Shown piece by piece: positions 45,232-52,466 of a stretch of DNA of 52,575 nt; the stretch's first letter is position 1, and each line of letters begins with the position of its first letter. The DNA comes from Lachnospiraceae bacterium. Lineage in GTDB: Bacteria > Bacillota > Clostridia > Lachnospirales > Lachnospiraceae. Location of the stretch: the NCBI GenBank assembly GCA_017395635.1, contig JAFQOE010000015.1, positions 1-52,575 of the forward strand. The letters are read 5' to 3'. Position numbers and translations under genes: made by a program. The notes below the pieces were generated by a model. That model was not told where the DNA came from and did no database searches. It worked only from the letters and a program-made list of their open reading frames with translations.

Positions 45232-45490
45232 AAAAAGAGTCAATTTAAAATGTCAACTGACTTGGGGAGAGTCAACTTAAAAAATGGAGTGACTTTTGAA
45301 AAGTTAACTTAAAAAGTGAGTCGACTCATAAAAAGTATAGGAAAGAGTAATTGAAAAAGTCAACTGAAAATCAAAAAAGTAACTGAAAAAGTTAACTGAC
45401 TTTGTGATTTTTAATTGAAAAATTCAATTACTCTTTTAAAATTGGCATTTTTTATGCATAAAGTAACTGAAATTTTCAATTAACAGTACA
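45232..45490. repeat. A-rich array of short GT(C/T)AACT(T/G)AAAA motifs
   Basis: About ten imperfect units recur in about 250 bases, such as GTCAATTTAAAAT, GTCAACTTAAAAAA, GTTAACTTAAAAA, GTCAACTGAAAA, GTAACTGAAAAA and GTTAACTGAC, spaced irregularly by 12-30 bases, with an AATTGAAAAATTCAATT palindrome near the end. All frames are broken by stops. It resembles an iteron or protein-binding array more than a CRISPR. Confidence 0.6.
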
Positions 45491-45502
45491 AAATAAAGGG
45501 GT

Positions 45503-45575
45503 TTTAGGGGAGATTCCCTAACCAGAGGCAGGAGACGGCTCTTATGCGTATCTGGCAGATGACTAGGGAAAATTA
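45503..45575. other. nested stem-loop of the mobile element
   Basis: TTCCCTA (45514-45520) pairs with TAGGGAA (45564-45570), and inside it CCAGA (45522-45526) pairs with TCTGG (45551-45555). An alternative hairpin TTAGGG/CCCTAA uses the left arm. The sequence is GC-richer than its surroundings. It could be an oriT, a small RNA or a regulatory site; nothing decides between these. Confidence 0.45.
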
Positions 45576-45649
45576 ATGCATAGGTTTGGATAAAATTATG
45601 GATTGAAATAAAATGATAATCCCCCGCACAACGAAAGGCTAAAAAGTGA

Positions 45650-45678
45650 TTGACAGTTTAAAACTGTGAATTTATACT
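45650..45678 (+). promoter_or_regulatory. promoter and palindromic operator of the restriction-modification cassette
   Basis: TTGACA, 17 bases, TATACT. The palindrome ACAGTTT-A-AAACTGT (45653-45667) covers the end of the -35 box and most of the spacer, so a bound dimer would block polymerase. The small XRE protein encoded first in the operon is the natural ligand. Confidence 0.75.
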
Positions 45679-45715
45679 TGAAATAGTTGGATTGAATTTA
45701 GAAAGAGGTACCTTT

Positions 45716-45925
45716 ATGAAGCTGGCAGAACAAATAAAAGTATTATGCGTAAGATCGAATATTAGTGTATCAGAGTTGGCCCGGAGAGTAGGAACGTCAC
45801 CACAAAATTTTAATGCGAAATTAAAGAGGGAGACGTTTACAGTCTCAGATTTGGAAGAAATTGCAAAAGCGGTGGATTGTGAATTTGAACGTAATTTTGT
45901 ATTGAAGAATGGAGATAAGGTATGA
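45716..45925 (+). CDS. XRE-family regulator, controller-like, first gene of the RM operon
   Basis: 69 residues, almost entirely one helix-turn-helix domain: 'ISVSELARRVGTSPQNFNAK' (about 18-37) and 'VSDLEEIAKAVDCEF'. Size, position and the operator-like palindrome ahead of it fit a controller (C) protein that times expression of the restriction enzyme after entry into a new host. AAGAGG seven bases before ATG 45716 fixes the start. It overlaps the methyltransferase gene by four bases (ATGA). Confidence 0.85.
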   Translation: MKLAEQIKVLCVRSNISVSELARRVGTSPQNFNAKLKRETFTVSDLEEIAKAVDCEFERNFVLKNGDKV

Positions 45926-47124
45926 TGGCAAACAAGAAAGTTGATTATAGCCAATATTATTCAAATAGAGATGTAATATCATTTTTTTCTGGTGCAATGG
46001 GATTAGACATTGGATTGGAGCAAGCTGGTTTAAATGTTGTGATTGGACAGGATTTCGAACCGGCATGTGTGGAAACAATGCGAGCAAATGGACATAATGT
46101 GCTTGGTGGAGATATTAGAGAAATCGAACCACAGCAAATGTTAGATTTAGCAGGATTAAGAGTGGGTGAACCTTTTTTGGTGTGTGGTGGCCCGCCTTGT
46201 CAGCCATTTTCAACTGCAGGAAAACGGTTGGGAATTAATGACCCTCGTGGCAGTTTGTTTATGGATTACATACGAATGATTGATTATATAAAACCAAGGT
46301 TTTTTATAATGGAGAATGTTAAAGGTATAATGTCAGCACCATTAAAACATGTGCCTTTGGCAGAAAGAAGTAAAAATGAACCAGAACAGCAACTTGGAAC
46401 AGTGTTAGATATTATTTTGGCAGAATTTAATAAATTAGGATATAAGACAGTTTATGGTGTTTTGGATGCCGTAAATTATGGTGTACCACAATTCCGAGAG
46501 CGATTTGTATTATTGGGAAGTAGAGACCATGAGGACATCTTTTTGCCATTTCCAACTCATTTCCAAATGCATCAAAAAGCAGAGTATAGATGGAAAACAG
46601 TAGGGCAAGCAATAGAAGATATTGAGGATGAAGGTGGAGAGTGTGCAACATTAAGCCCTGACAGGGCACATTATTTAAAAATGGTACCAGAGGGAGGTAA
46701 CTGGAAAGATTTACCGGAAGAAATAAGAAAAAATGCGATGGGAGGAGCATATGAATCAGGTGGTGGAAAAGTAGGGTTTTATCGTCGATTATCATATAGT
46801 CAGCCTTCGCCGACGGTTGTTACTTCGCCAATTCAAAAAGCAACTATGATGTGTCATCCTAGAGCTAACAGACCATTAAGTGTACATGAATATGCAAGAA
46901 TACAGCAGTTTCCAGAAGAGTGGATTTTTGTTGGAACAACATCTGCAAAGTATAAACAGATAGGGAATGCAGTTCCTGTTGGCTTGGCAGAAGCAATAGG
47001 TCGAGCAATTATTGCAACGGCTGATAAAACAGCAATGGTTAAAACAAAGCGTTTTAGAGGTACAGATGTACACAATCGAATTAAAAATGCAATCGAATTA
47101 GGAGGAAATGCAATATGTCAATAG
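45922..47124 (+). CDS. DNA (cytosine-5) methyltransferase
   Basis: 400 residues. Motif I ISFFSGAMGLDIGLEQAGL (about 13-32), motif IV GGPPCQPFSTAGKR with catalytic Cys93, motif VI FIMENVKGI with Glu131, motif VIII PQFRERFVLLGSR and motif X QIGNAVPVGLAEAIG are intact. The target-recognition region lies between VIII and IX (about 230-310). It puts a methyl on C5 of cytosine in the site cut by the partner enzyme. It overlaps the restriction gene by 10 bases. Recognition sequence not predictable. Confidence 0.95.
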   Translation: MMANKKVDYSQYYSNRDVISFFSGAMGLDIGLEQAGLNVVIGQDFEPACVETMRANGHNVLGGDIREIEPQQMLDLAGLRVGEPFLVCGGPPCQPFSTAGKRLGINDPRGSLFMDYIRMIDYIKPRFFIMENVKGIMSAPLKHVPLAERSKNEPEQQLGTVLDIILAEFNKLGYKTVYGVLDAVNYGVPQFRERFVLLGSRDHEDIFLPFPTHFQMHQKAEYRWKTVGQAIEDIEDEGGECATLSPDRAHYLKMVPEGGNWKDLPEEIRKNAMGGAYESGGGKVGFYRRLSYSQPSPTVVTSPIQKATMMCHPRANRPLSVHEYARIQQFPEEWIFVGTTSAKYKQIGNAVPVGLAEAIGRAIIATADKTAMVKTKRFRGTDVHNRIKNAIELGGNAICQ

Positions 47125-47855
47125 GTAATGGGTATGACGAGAAAGAGGTAATAGAAGCAATTGCTGTAGCATTAGAAACTTTTTATGGTAGCTTAATTTC
47201 TAAGATTGATGAATTGAATATACAAAAGATTATGAAAAGAAAAAATCCATATTTGTATCGAGCAAAAGCAATGCAAAATGCATCAGAAATAGTTGAATCG
47301 GTATTGACGGCGTTTGTTAGTTCTAGTGAAGAGACAATATTTGGAAATTGTTTCTTTGAGCCAATTGCACTTGCAGCAAGTAATGGAAATAAAGCTCTCG
47401 CAGAGGGCATTGATATTATGATTCAAGACAAAGAAACTAATACAATGACAGCTATTGCTGTAAAAAGTGGAACTTCCGTTTTTAATGCAGATAGTAAAAA
47501 ACGTCAAGAACAAAATTTTATGGCGGCAGGAAAATTAGCGCAACAAGCAAAAGCAAGATATGATGCATATGTCGGTTACTGCTATGGAAAAAAGAAGGAG
47601 ACTGGAAGAGGAAAGCCTAAAATGTACAGAGAGTTAGCTGGAAAGCAGTTTTGGGCGGAATTGACTGGGGACGAAGAATTTTATAAGAAAATTATAACAT
47701 ATATGGGAACATTGCCGGAACAGTATATTTCGCAGTATCAAGAAAGTTATAATAAAGCAGCAAATAGGTTAGTAAGAGAATTTTCTAATAGTTTCTGTAA
47801 GGATGATGGAAGTATAGATTGGGAAAAACTTGTTGAATTTAATTCAGGAGATTAA
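47115..47855 (+). CDS. PmeII-type type II restriction endonuclease
   Basis: 246 residues. The segment 'KNPYLYRAKAMQNASEIVES' (about 44-63) and 'SSEETIFGNCFFEPIAL' are the start of the PmeII-family nuclease. A PD-(D/E)XK-like core follows: Asp100 in EGIDIMI and Lys117 in AVKSG; the position two before the lysine is Ala rather than Glu/Gln, so the motif is D-x14-A-x-K. 'KKRQEQNF' after it matches family helices. It should cut DNA at the site protected by the methyltransferases. ATG (47115) lies inside the end of the C5 methylase gene. Confidence 0.85.
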   Translation: MSIGNGYDEKEVIEAIAVALETFYGSLISKIDELNIQKIMKRKNPYLYRAKAMQNASEIVESVLTAFVSSSEETIFGNCFFEPIALAASNGNKALAEGIDIMIQDKETNTMTAIAVKSGTSVFNADSKKRQEQNFMAAGKLAQQAKARYDAYVGYCYGKKKETGRGKPKMYRELAGKQFWAELTGDEEFYKKIITYMGTLPEQYISQYQESYNKAANRLVREFSNSFCKDDGSIDWEKLVEFNSGD

Positions 47856-47890
47856 TTATAAAAATACATTGAATGATGTGAGGAAATAAA

Positions 47891-49150
47891 ATGAGTTTGG
47901 TAGACATATTAAATTCTTATACGGATGAATATTGGGATTTTAAAACTTCTAAAAATGAAGGAATACATAAAATTGCAAATTATCCAGCTGCAATGGTTGC
48001 ACCTATGCAACGTGAATTGTTGCAACTATTGGTAAATGAAAATAAAAATTATCGTAGTATGTTAGATCCGTTTCATGGGAGCGGTGTTACTTTGGTAGAG
48101 GGACAAGAAGTAGGGCTAGAAGTTTTTGGGATAGATATTAATCCGTATGCGCATATCATTTCATTGGCAAAGTTGGAAAAGTATGATCCGCAGTTAGTGG
48201 AATCTGCAAATACTAATATTTTAAGCAACATTGCTGAGTTAAAGGAGAACGGAGGGTGGGAACCACATACGTTTGATAATATTAGCAAATGGTTTAGGAA
48301 GGACATAATAGAGGATTTATCTGTATTGCGAACAGCAATTAAAAGAGAACAAAACGCAACTATTAGGCGCTATTATTGGTTGTGTTTTGGAGAAATTGTA
48401 AAAAAATATAGTAATACAAGAACTTCCACATTTAAGTTACATATTAAAGAGCAAGAGAAGATTGATGGCATGGAAAATAATGTCATAAAAGATTTTGAAA
48501 CTAAAATTAAAGAGACTTATGGGTTGATAGGATATCCGGCATTAGGTGATTTTCATCTGGAGTGTGGTGATTCGAATTCTATTATGAAGCAAATGAAAAA
48601 TGAAATATTTGACATAATCTGTACGTCTCCACCATATGGGGACAATGGTACAACGGTAACGTACGGACAGTTTTCAACGTTACAGTTGCTATGGATTGAT
48701 GAAAATGATTTTGATTATGATATTAGTTGCATCGAGAATTATTCTCGTTTAGACTCGTTAAGTTTAGGAGGAACGTTGTCAAAAAACAATGCGTTTTATT
48801 ATCCGGCAATATTATCTGAGTATGTTGCAAAATTGTCACCGCATAAGCGAAAAAAAATATTACAGTTTTATGCCGATTATGAAAATTCATTTAGAGAGAT
48901 GGTAAGATTACTTAAGTTAGATGGAAGAATGGTATTAACTGTTGGGAACAGGAAGGTGGATGGAATAGAATTTCCATTTTCTGAAATTAATAAAGAGTTG
49001 GCAGAGCATTATGGTATGAAGGTTGAGTATGTACTAATGAGAAATATTATAAATAAAAGGATGCCACAAAAGGTATCAAAATTGTCAGACGGAAAACCTG
49101 TAGAATCGATGTCGAAAGAGATTATTTTATTATTAAAGAAAGAAGGCTAA
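47891..49150 (+). CDS. second DNA methyltransferase, SPPY type (N4-cytosine or N6-adenine)
   Basis: 419 residues. Motif I is DPFHGSGVTL (from Asp59) with the SAM-binding acidic strand GIDINPYAH. Catalytic motif IV is TSPPYGDNG (SPPY at 246-249). The order I then a long insert then IV suits an alpha-like layout. SPPY favours N4-cytosine, though N6-adenine is not excluded. With the C5 enzyme it gives two methylases for one nuclease, as expected for an asymmetric site or two methylated strands. It follows the nuclease gene by 35 bases with GAGGAAA before ATG. Confidence 0.88.
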   Translation: MSLVDILNSYTDEYWDFKTSKNEGIHKIANYPAAMVAPMQRELLQLLVNENKNYRSMLDPFHGSGVTLVEGQEVGLEVFGIDINPYAHIISLAKLEKYDPQLVESANTNILSNIAELKENGGWEPHTFDNISKWFRKDIIEDLSVLRTAIKREQNATIRRYYWLCFGEIVKKYSNTRTSTFKLHIKEQEKIDGMENNVIKDFETKIKETYGLIGYPALGDFHLECGDSNSIMKQMKNEIFDIICTSPPYGDNGTTVTYGQFSTLQLLWIDENDFDYDISCIENYSRLDSLSLGGTLSKNNAFYYPAILSEYVAKLSPHKRKKILQFYADYENSFREMVRLLKLDGRMVLTVGNRKVDGIEFPFSEINKELAEHYGMKVEYVLMRNIINKRMPQKVSKLSDGKPVESMSKEIILLLKKEG

Positions 49151-49152
49151 AG

Positions 49153-51426
49153 ATGAAAGAGATTAATGCAAATATTTTGGAAGGAAAATATGAAGAAATA
49201 TTAGCAGCTGTTCAAAGTCCAGTTATTGCATTAACTGAATTAATTAAAAATGCTGCGGATTCTTGTCAAAATATTACAGATCCTATTGTTGTGAAGATAC
49301 ATACGGAAAGTAAAACGATAGAGATTATTGATGAAGGAGAAGGTATATGCGAAAAAGAAATCGAACGTTTGGGCGAGGCAGGATATTCTTCTAAAATGGT
49401 AGGTAAAAAAACTATGTCACCTATTGATAATCCTTTATCGGGTAGTAAAGGACTAGGATTGCTTACAGCTTTTTTTATTTCAGATCTTTTAGAAATTGAA
49501 ACATTTTCGAAGGAAGATCAAAAGTTATATTTTCTCAGATGGAAAAAAGGTGAGCAGAAGTTTAGCTATGAAGAAAGGGTAGAACCGCACGGGATTGGAA
49601 CGAGGATTTTGCTTAAAAACGTTGAAGAAGAGAAGTTAAGAATGATTCTGTTACAAGAGGAGAAGCAGAAATTATTTATGACTTCATTACGTTTCTTTAC
49701 AGATGATGAACGTTTACCTAAAATAAGGTTATTTGTAGATGAGGAGGAAGAGTTTTATTATCCGTCTGAGACAATTGAAGACTTTTATAATCGCAATAAG
49801 GCAGACAATAAAGGGTTTATTGCTAAAGCGAGTTTCGAGTATGCGGATAACAAAATTACACTTTCCTATGAGGATAATATCTCTGGATTCTATACATTTA
49901 ATAATCAAATTATAGATTTAAGCAATCGAGCAAGTGTTGATGTATTTGCAACAAATATAAAAGCCCCAGAAAGAGGAGGAGTACCAGTTAAAAAGATTGC
50001 AGAATCAGATTTGTTTGAAGAAAGTTATTGCTCAATATCTGTACCAAAGTTTTCGGGAGTGTTATATACATGGAGAGATAAAAAGGATGAACAATTAGAG
50101 CAATGGCCAGTGGGGGTTCGTATATACATTAATGACTATAGTATGTATAGATATCTTGATAAGGACAATGATTGGTTGAACTTGTCGGAGATAAGCCAAA
50201 ATGTAAAAGCAACGAATTATAAATTAAAGAATACCTATGGTTATTTAAATTTACCTCATTATAACGAAAATCTCGAAAGTTTGAAGATTTCAAAAGAAAG
50301 AAATGATTTTGTAGATTCTTTAGCCCAAAGAAAATTTATCAAAATAATGCGAGATATTATTGTGGCGGCCTTTACAAGAATAGATATTGCAGTTAAGAAT
50401 CCACCAATACAGTCGATAGGATTAAGACAGAATTCATTAACTGTTCGTGTAGGAGAAAAGATTTCACTGGGACACTATTTGATTTGTAATAATTTGGGAT
50501 TAGATGATATTACAGTAAGTTATGATGAAAATGAGTTGACTGTTGATGAGGATTGGAATGTAAGTGCAAAGTCTCATGGGAATTATAAGATTAAGTTTTC
50601 CTATAAAGAGCAATCCTGTGAAATGGTCTTGAATTTTAAAGATAAAGTGCCGGAATTTTGCTTAAGCAAAACTGCAATAGAAGTATATAAAGGAAATACT
50701 GTTAATTTGCAGGATTATATTATTCCAAGTTCTTGCAAGGATGTGACTTTAGATAATATTCAAATTATTGCTGATAATCAAGCTACAATAATTTGTAATG
50801 ATTTATTTAGTAAGGATAATGCGGTGGGAAGACATGTCATATTATATAAATATGGTGAGTTTCAACGCACCTTAGTGATTAATGTAAAGGAAATAGAAAA
50901 GCAACCTGGTGGTGGAGCGAAAACGCCACGCATTGATGAATTATTTCCTAAATTGGATATGTTAAGAAATAAGTCATTTAAAATTCCTGAATTAGTAGAT
51001 GCAATTTCGTCATATTATATAGAAGCACCTACATTATGTATGGCGGCAATAAGAATTCTTGTTGAGGCGTCATGTAAAGCATATTTTCAACACTTAAAAA
51101 ATGAGGAGAATGATTTTAGTTTTCCAAGTTTGGTAAGTAGAACAATGAATTTACAAAGTTGTGTTGATACTGCTCCTGATTATAAGAATTATGTTGCAGT
51201 ACATGAACAAGCATTTATAGATTCTTTTAAAAATGTATCGGCACAATATAATACAACATTATCTAAGGATGTTAAGGCAAATATAAATAATCATATAAAT
51301 ACAATTGATTTAAACATGTTTGTACACAATCCTTTGATAATAGCTACTGACACGACAGTTTTTAAAACTATGCAGATTTTTTCGCCATTGTTGAATTATG
51401 TATTTGATGTATTATTGATTGAATAA
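49153..51426 (+). CDS. GHKL (MutL/MORC-like) ATPase of the restriction-modification cassette
   Basis: 757 residues. The N-terminal GHKL fold has the N-box ELIKNAADS (Glu29, Asn33), DEGEGI (60-65) and a glycine-rich lid GSKGLGLL (97-104); an S5-like second domain runs to about 410. Two beta-rich Ig/cadherin-like segments follow (about 425-495 and 505-590), then a GGG linker and a helical domain (about 600-757, 'CMAAIRILVEASCKAYFQ', 'LNMFVHNP') that reminds me of HEPN/DUF4145-like domains. MORC-like ATPases in RM operons are known from comparative genomics (Iyer, Abhiman and Aravind); their role is unproved. It starts two bases after the second methylase. Confidence 0.85.
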   Translation: MKEINANILEGKYEEILAAVQSPVIALTELIKNAADSCQNITDPIVVKIHTESKTIEIIDEGEGICEKEIERLGEAGYSSKMVGKKTMSPIDNPLSGSKGLGLLTAFFISDLLEIETFSKEDQKLYFLRWKKGEQKFSYEERVEPHGIGTRILLKNVEEEKLRMILLQEEKQKLFMTSLRFFTDDERLPKIRLFVDEEEEFYYPSETIEDFYNRNKADNKGFIAKASFEYADNKITLSYEDNISGFYTFNNQIIDLSNRASVDVFATNIKAPERGGVPVKKIAESDLFEESYCSISVPKFSGVLYTWRDKKDEQLEQWPVGVRIYINDYSMYRYLDKDNDWLNLSEISQNVKATNYKLKNTYGYLNLPHYNENLESLKISKERNDFVDSLAQRKFIKIMRDIIVAAFTRIDIAVKNPPIQSIGLRQNSLTVRVGEKISLGHYLICNNLGLDDITVSYDENELTVDEDWNVSAKSHGNYKIKFSYKEQSCEMVLNFKDKVPEFCLSKTAIEVYKGNTVNLQDYIIPSSCKDVTLDNIQIIADNQATIICNDLFSKDNAVGRHVILYKYGEFQRTLVINVKEIEKQPGGGAKTPRIDELFPKLDMLRNKSFKIPELVDAISSYYIEAPTLCMAAIRILVEASCKAYFQHLKNEENDFSFPSLVSRTMNLQSCVDTAPDYKNYVAVHEQAFIDSFKNVSAQYNTTLSKDVKANINNHINTIDLNMFVHNPLIIATDTTVFKTMQIFSPLLNYVFDVLLIE

Positions 51427-51470
51427 AACTACAAGAGTTTTATTGGGTAGGTAGCAAGTGACATGAGGTG

Positions 51471-51511
51471 ACAAGGAAGTGACATTTTGGATGTCACTTC
51501 CTTGTGCTTTT
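51471..51511 (+). terminator. terminator of the RM cassette
   Basis: ACAAGGAAGTGACAT-TTTGG-ATGTCACTTCCTTGT, a perfect 15-bp stem followed by GCTTTT. It isolates the cassette from the mobilization genes. Confidence 0.92.
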
Positions 51512-51524
51512 AATCCAATAAAAT

Positions 51525-51570
51525 ATGTAAGTGGTAGAACTACTACCCCCAAAAGGGAGTGTAGGTTACT
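51525..51570. other. candidate transfer origin (oriT) upstream of mobC
   Basis: CTAC-TA-CCCC-CAAAA-GGG-AGT-GTAG (51540-51564) is an imperfect inverted repeat, preceded by GTGGTAG-AA-CTACTAC. Inverted repeats next to relaxosome genes are the usual setting of a nick site. No nick-site consensus was recognised. Confidence 0.35.
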
Positions 51571-51639
51571 TTAAATCTTCCGTTTCACTTTATATACTTA
51601 TCCTGTGTACACGAATAAAAAGAAAGGTAGTATAAGTAG

Positions 51640-51981
51640 ATGGCGGACAGAATCCATTGTGTTAAGAAAACGCTTCGCCTTACACAATATGAAGCATATA
51701 ATCTTTCGGAGAAAGCTAAGAAGGCTGGAATGTGTGAAGCGGCATATTTACGACTTTTAATTTCACAAAGACCAAATGATTATGGTGAGGTAAGGATTAT
51801 TATTCGTGATTTAATCAATGAGGTCAATGCAATTGGTAATAATATCAACCAAATTACAAGAAATCATAATTCAGGGCTCTATTCAGAGGATGATAGAGAA
51901 TTACTGAAAGCTTACATGAAGAAACTGAATTTTCTTGTAAAGGATACCATAGGTGTAATAAACCAGTTAAATTATCTGTGA
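51640..51981 (+). CDS. mobC: MobC-like relaxosome accessory protein
   Basis: 113 residues. The N-terminal ribbon-helix-helix ('KKTLRLTQYEAYNLSEKAKK') and the segment 'RIIIRDLINEVNAIGNNINQ' with ITRNHNSG are the MobC signature of Firmicutes mobilization modules. MobC binds oriT and helps the relaxase open the strands. The relaxase gene that normally follows is absent: the next gene, 20 bases on, is DUF6462. AAGAAAGG stands before the ATG. Confidence 0.88.
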   Translation: MADRIHCVKKTLRLTQYEAYNLSEKAKKAGMCEAAYLRLLISQRPNDYGEVRIIIRDLINEVNAIGNNINQITRNHNSGLYSEDDRELLKAYMKKLNFLVKDTIGVINQLNYL

Positions 51982-52001
51982 AATTAGGAGGAACGAGGTC
52001 G

Positions 52002-52205
52002 ATGCAAAGAAAAACTAGAGAAAAAAGATTTGTCAGGTATACAGAGGGTGCGGAAATGTATTCCATGAGCCTCTCTAAGTTCCAGCAGTTAGCCAAGGAT
52101 GCAAAGGCGTGTTATAAGGTAAATCAGCTTGTGTTGGTAAATTTGAATATTCTTGATGAATATCTTGAAACTTTTCATATCGTGGATGAAGGCTTTTATA
52201 AGTAG
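52002..52205 (+). CDS. DUF6462 family mobile-element protein
   Basis: 67 residues, one canonical unit: 'KRFVRYTEGAEMYSMSLSKF', 'LAKDAKACYKVNQLVLVN', 'ILDEYLETFH'. Third member of the family in the element, and the one in the usual place just before the integrase, where an excisionase-like role is often assumed. AGGAGG is 11 bases before ATG 52002. Confidence 0.8.
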   Translation: MQRKTREKRFVRYTEGAEMYSMSLSKFQQLAKDAKACYKVNQLVLVNLNILDEYLETFHIVDEGFYK

Positions 52206-52222
52206 ATAGTGATATGAAGTTG

Positions 52223-52248
52223 CCCCTGATTGTATTAGCAATCAGGGG
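52223..52248 (+). terminator. hairpin after the third DUF6462 gene
   Basis: CCCCTGATTG-TATTAG-CAATCAGGGG, a perfect 10-bp stem; the T tract after it is poor (TAAATGATTT). Confidence 0.6.
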
Positions 52249-52293
52249 TAAATGATTTCTTGGAGAAAAGTTTGACTTACCTGCACAAAGGCG

Positions 52294-52322
52294 TTGACTT
52301 TGGATACCACTGATCTTATAAT
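52294..52322 (+). promoter_or_regulatory. promoter of the (truncated) integrase
   Basis: TTGACT, 17 bases, TATAAT, about 80 bases before the integrase start. The sequence between contains no other gene. Confidence 0.7.
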
Positions 52323-52403
52323 CGAATCAATCCACATCGCAAATAAGTGATATAAAATGTTTCACGAAGTAGTGTAGGCTCTTTTCTCCGGAAAGGAGGA
52401 AAT

Positions 52404-52466
52404 ATGGCTTATAGAAAAGATGGTAAAGGAAGAGTATTAAGAAAGCTTCCTGTATACTATAAATAG
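52404..52466 (+). pseudogene. Tn916-type integrase, truncated after about 14 codons
   Basis: GGAAAGGAGG and ATG 52404 open a frame MAYRKDGKGRVLRK that matches the start of Tn916-family tyrosine integrases (K-G-R-V/I-L-K pattern). After about 52445 it leaves the family and stops at 52466. The cause is probably the insertion of the element that begins here, since the rest of the integrase is not in the window. Confidence 0.6.

Noticed and set aside
45232..45490. CRISPR array
   Set aside because: Units are short, imperfect and irregularly spaced, spacers are not unique 30-mers and no cas genes are near.
45653..45667. GTTTAAAC-type recognition site in the RM promoter
   Set aside because: The sequence is GTTTAAAA, not GTTTAAAC, and the palindrome is better explained as an operator.
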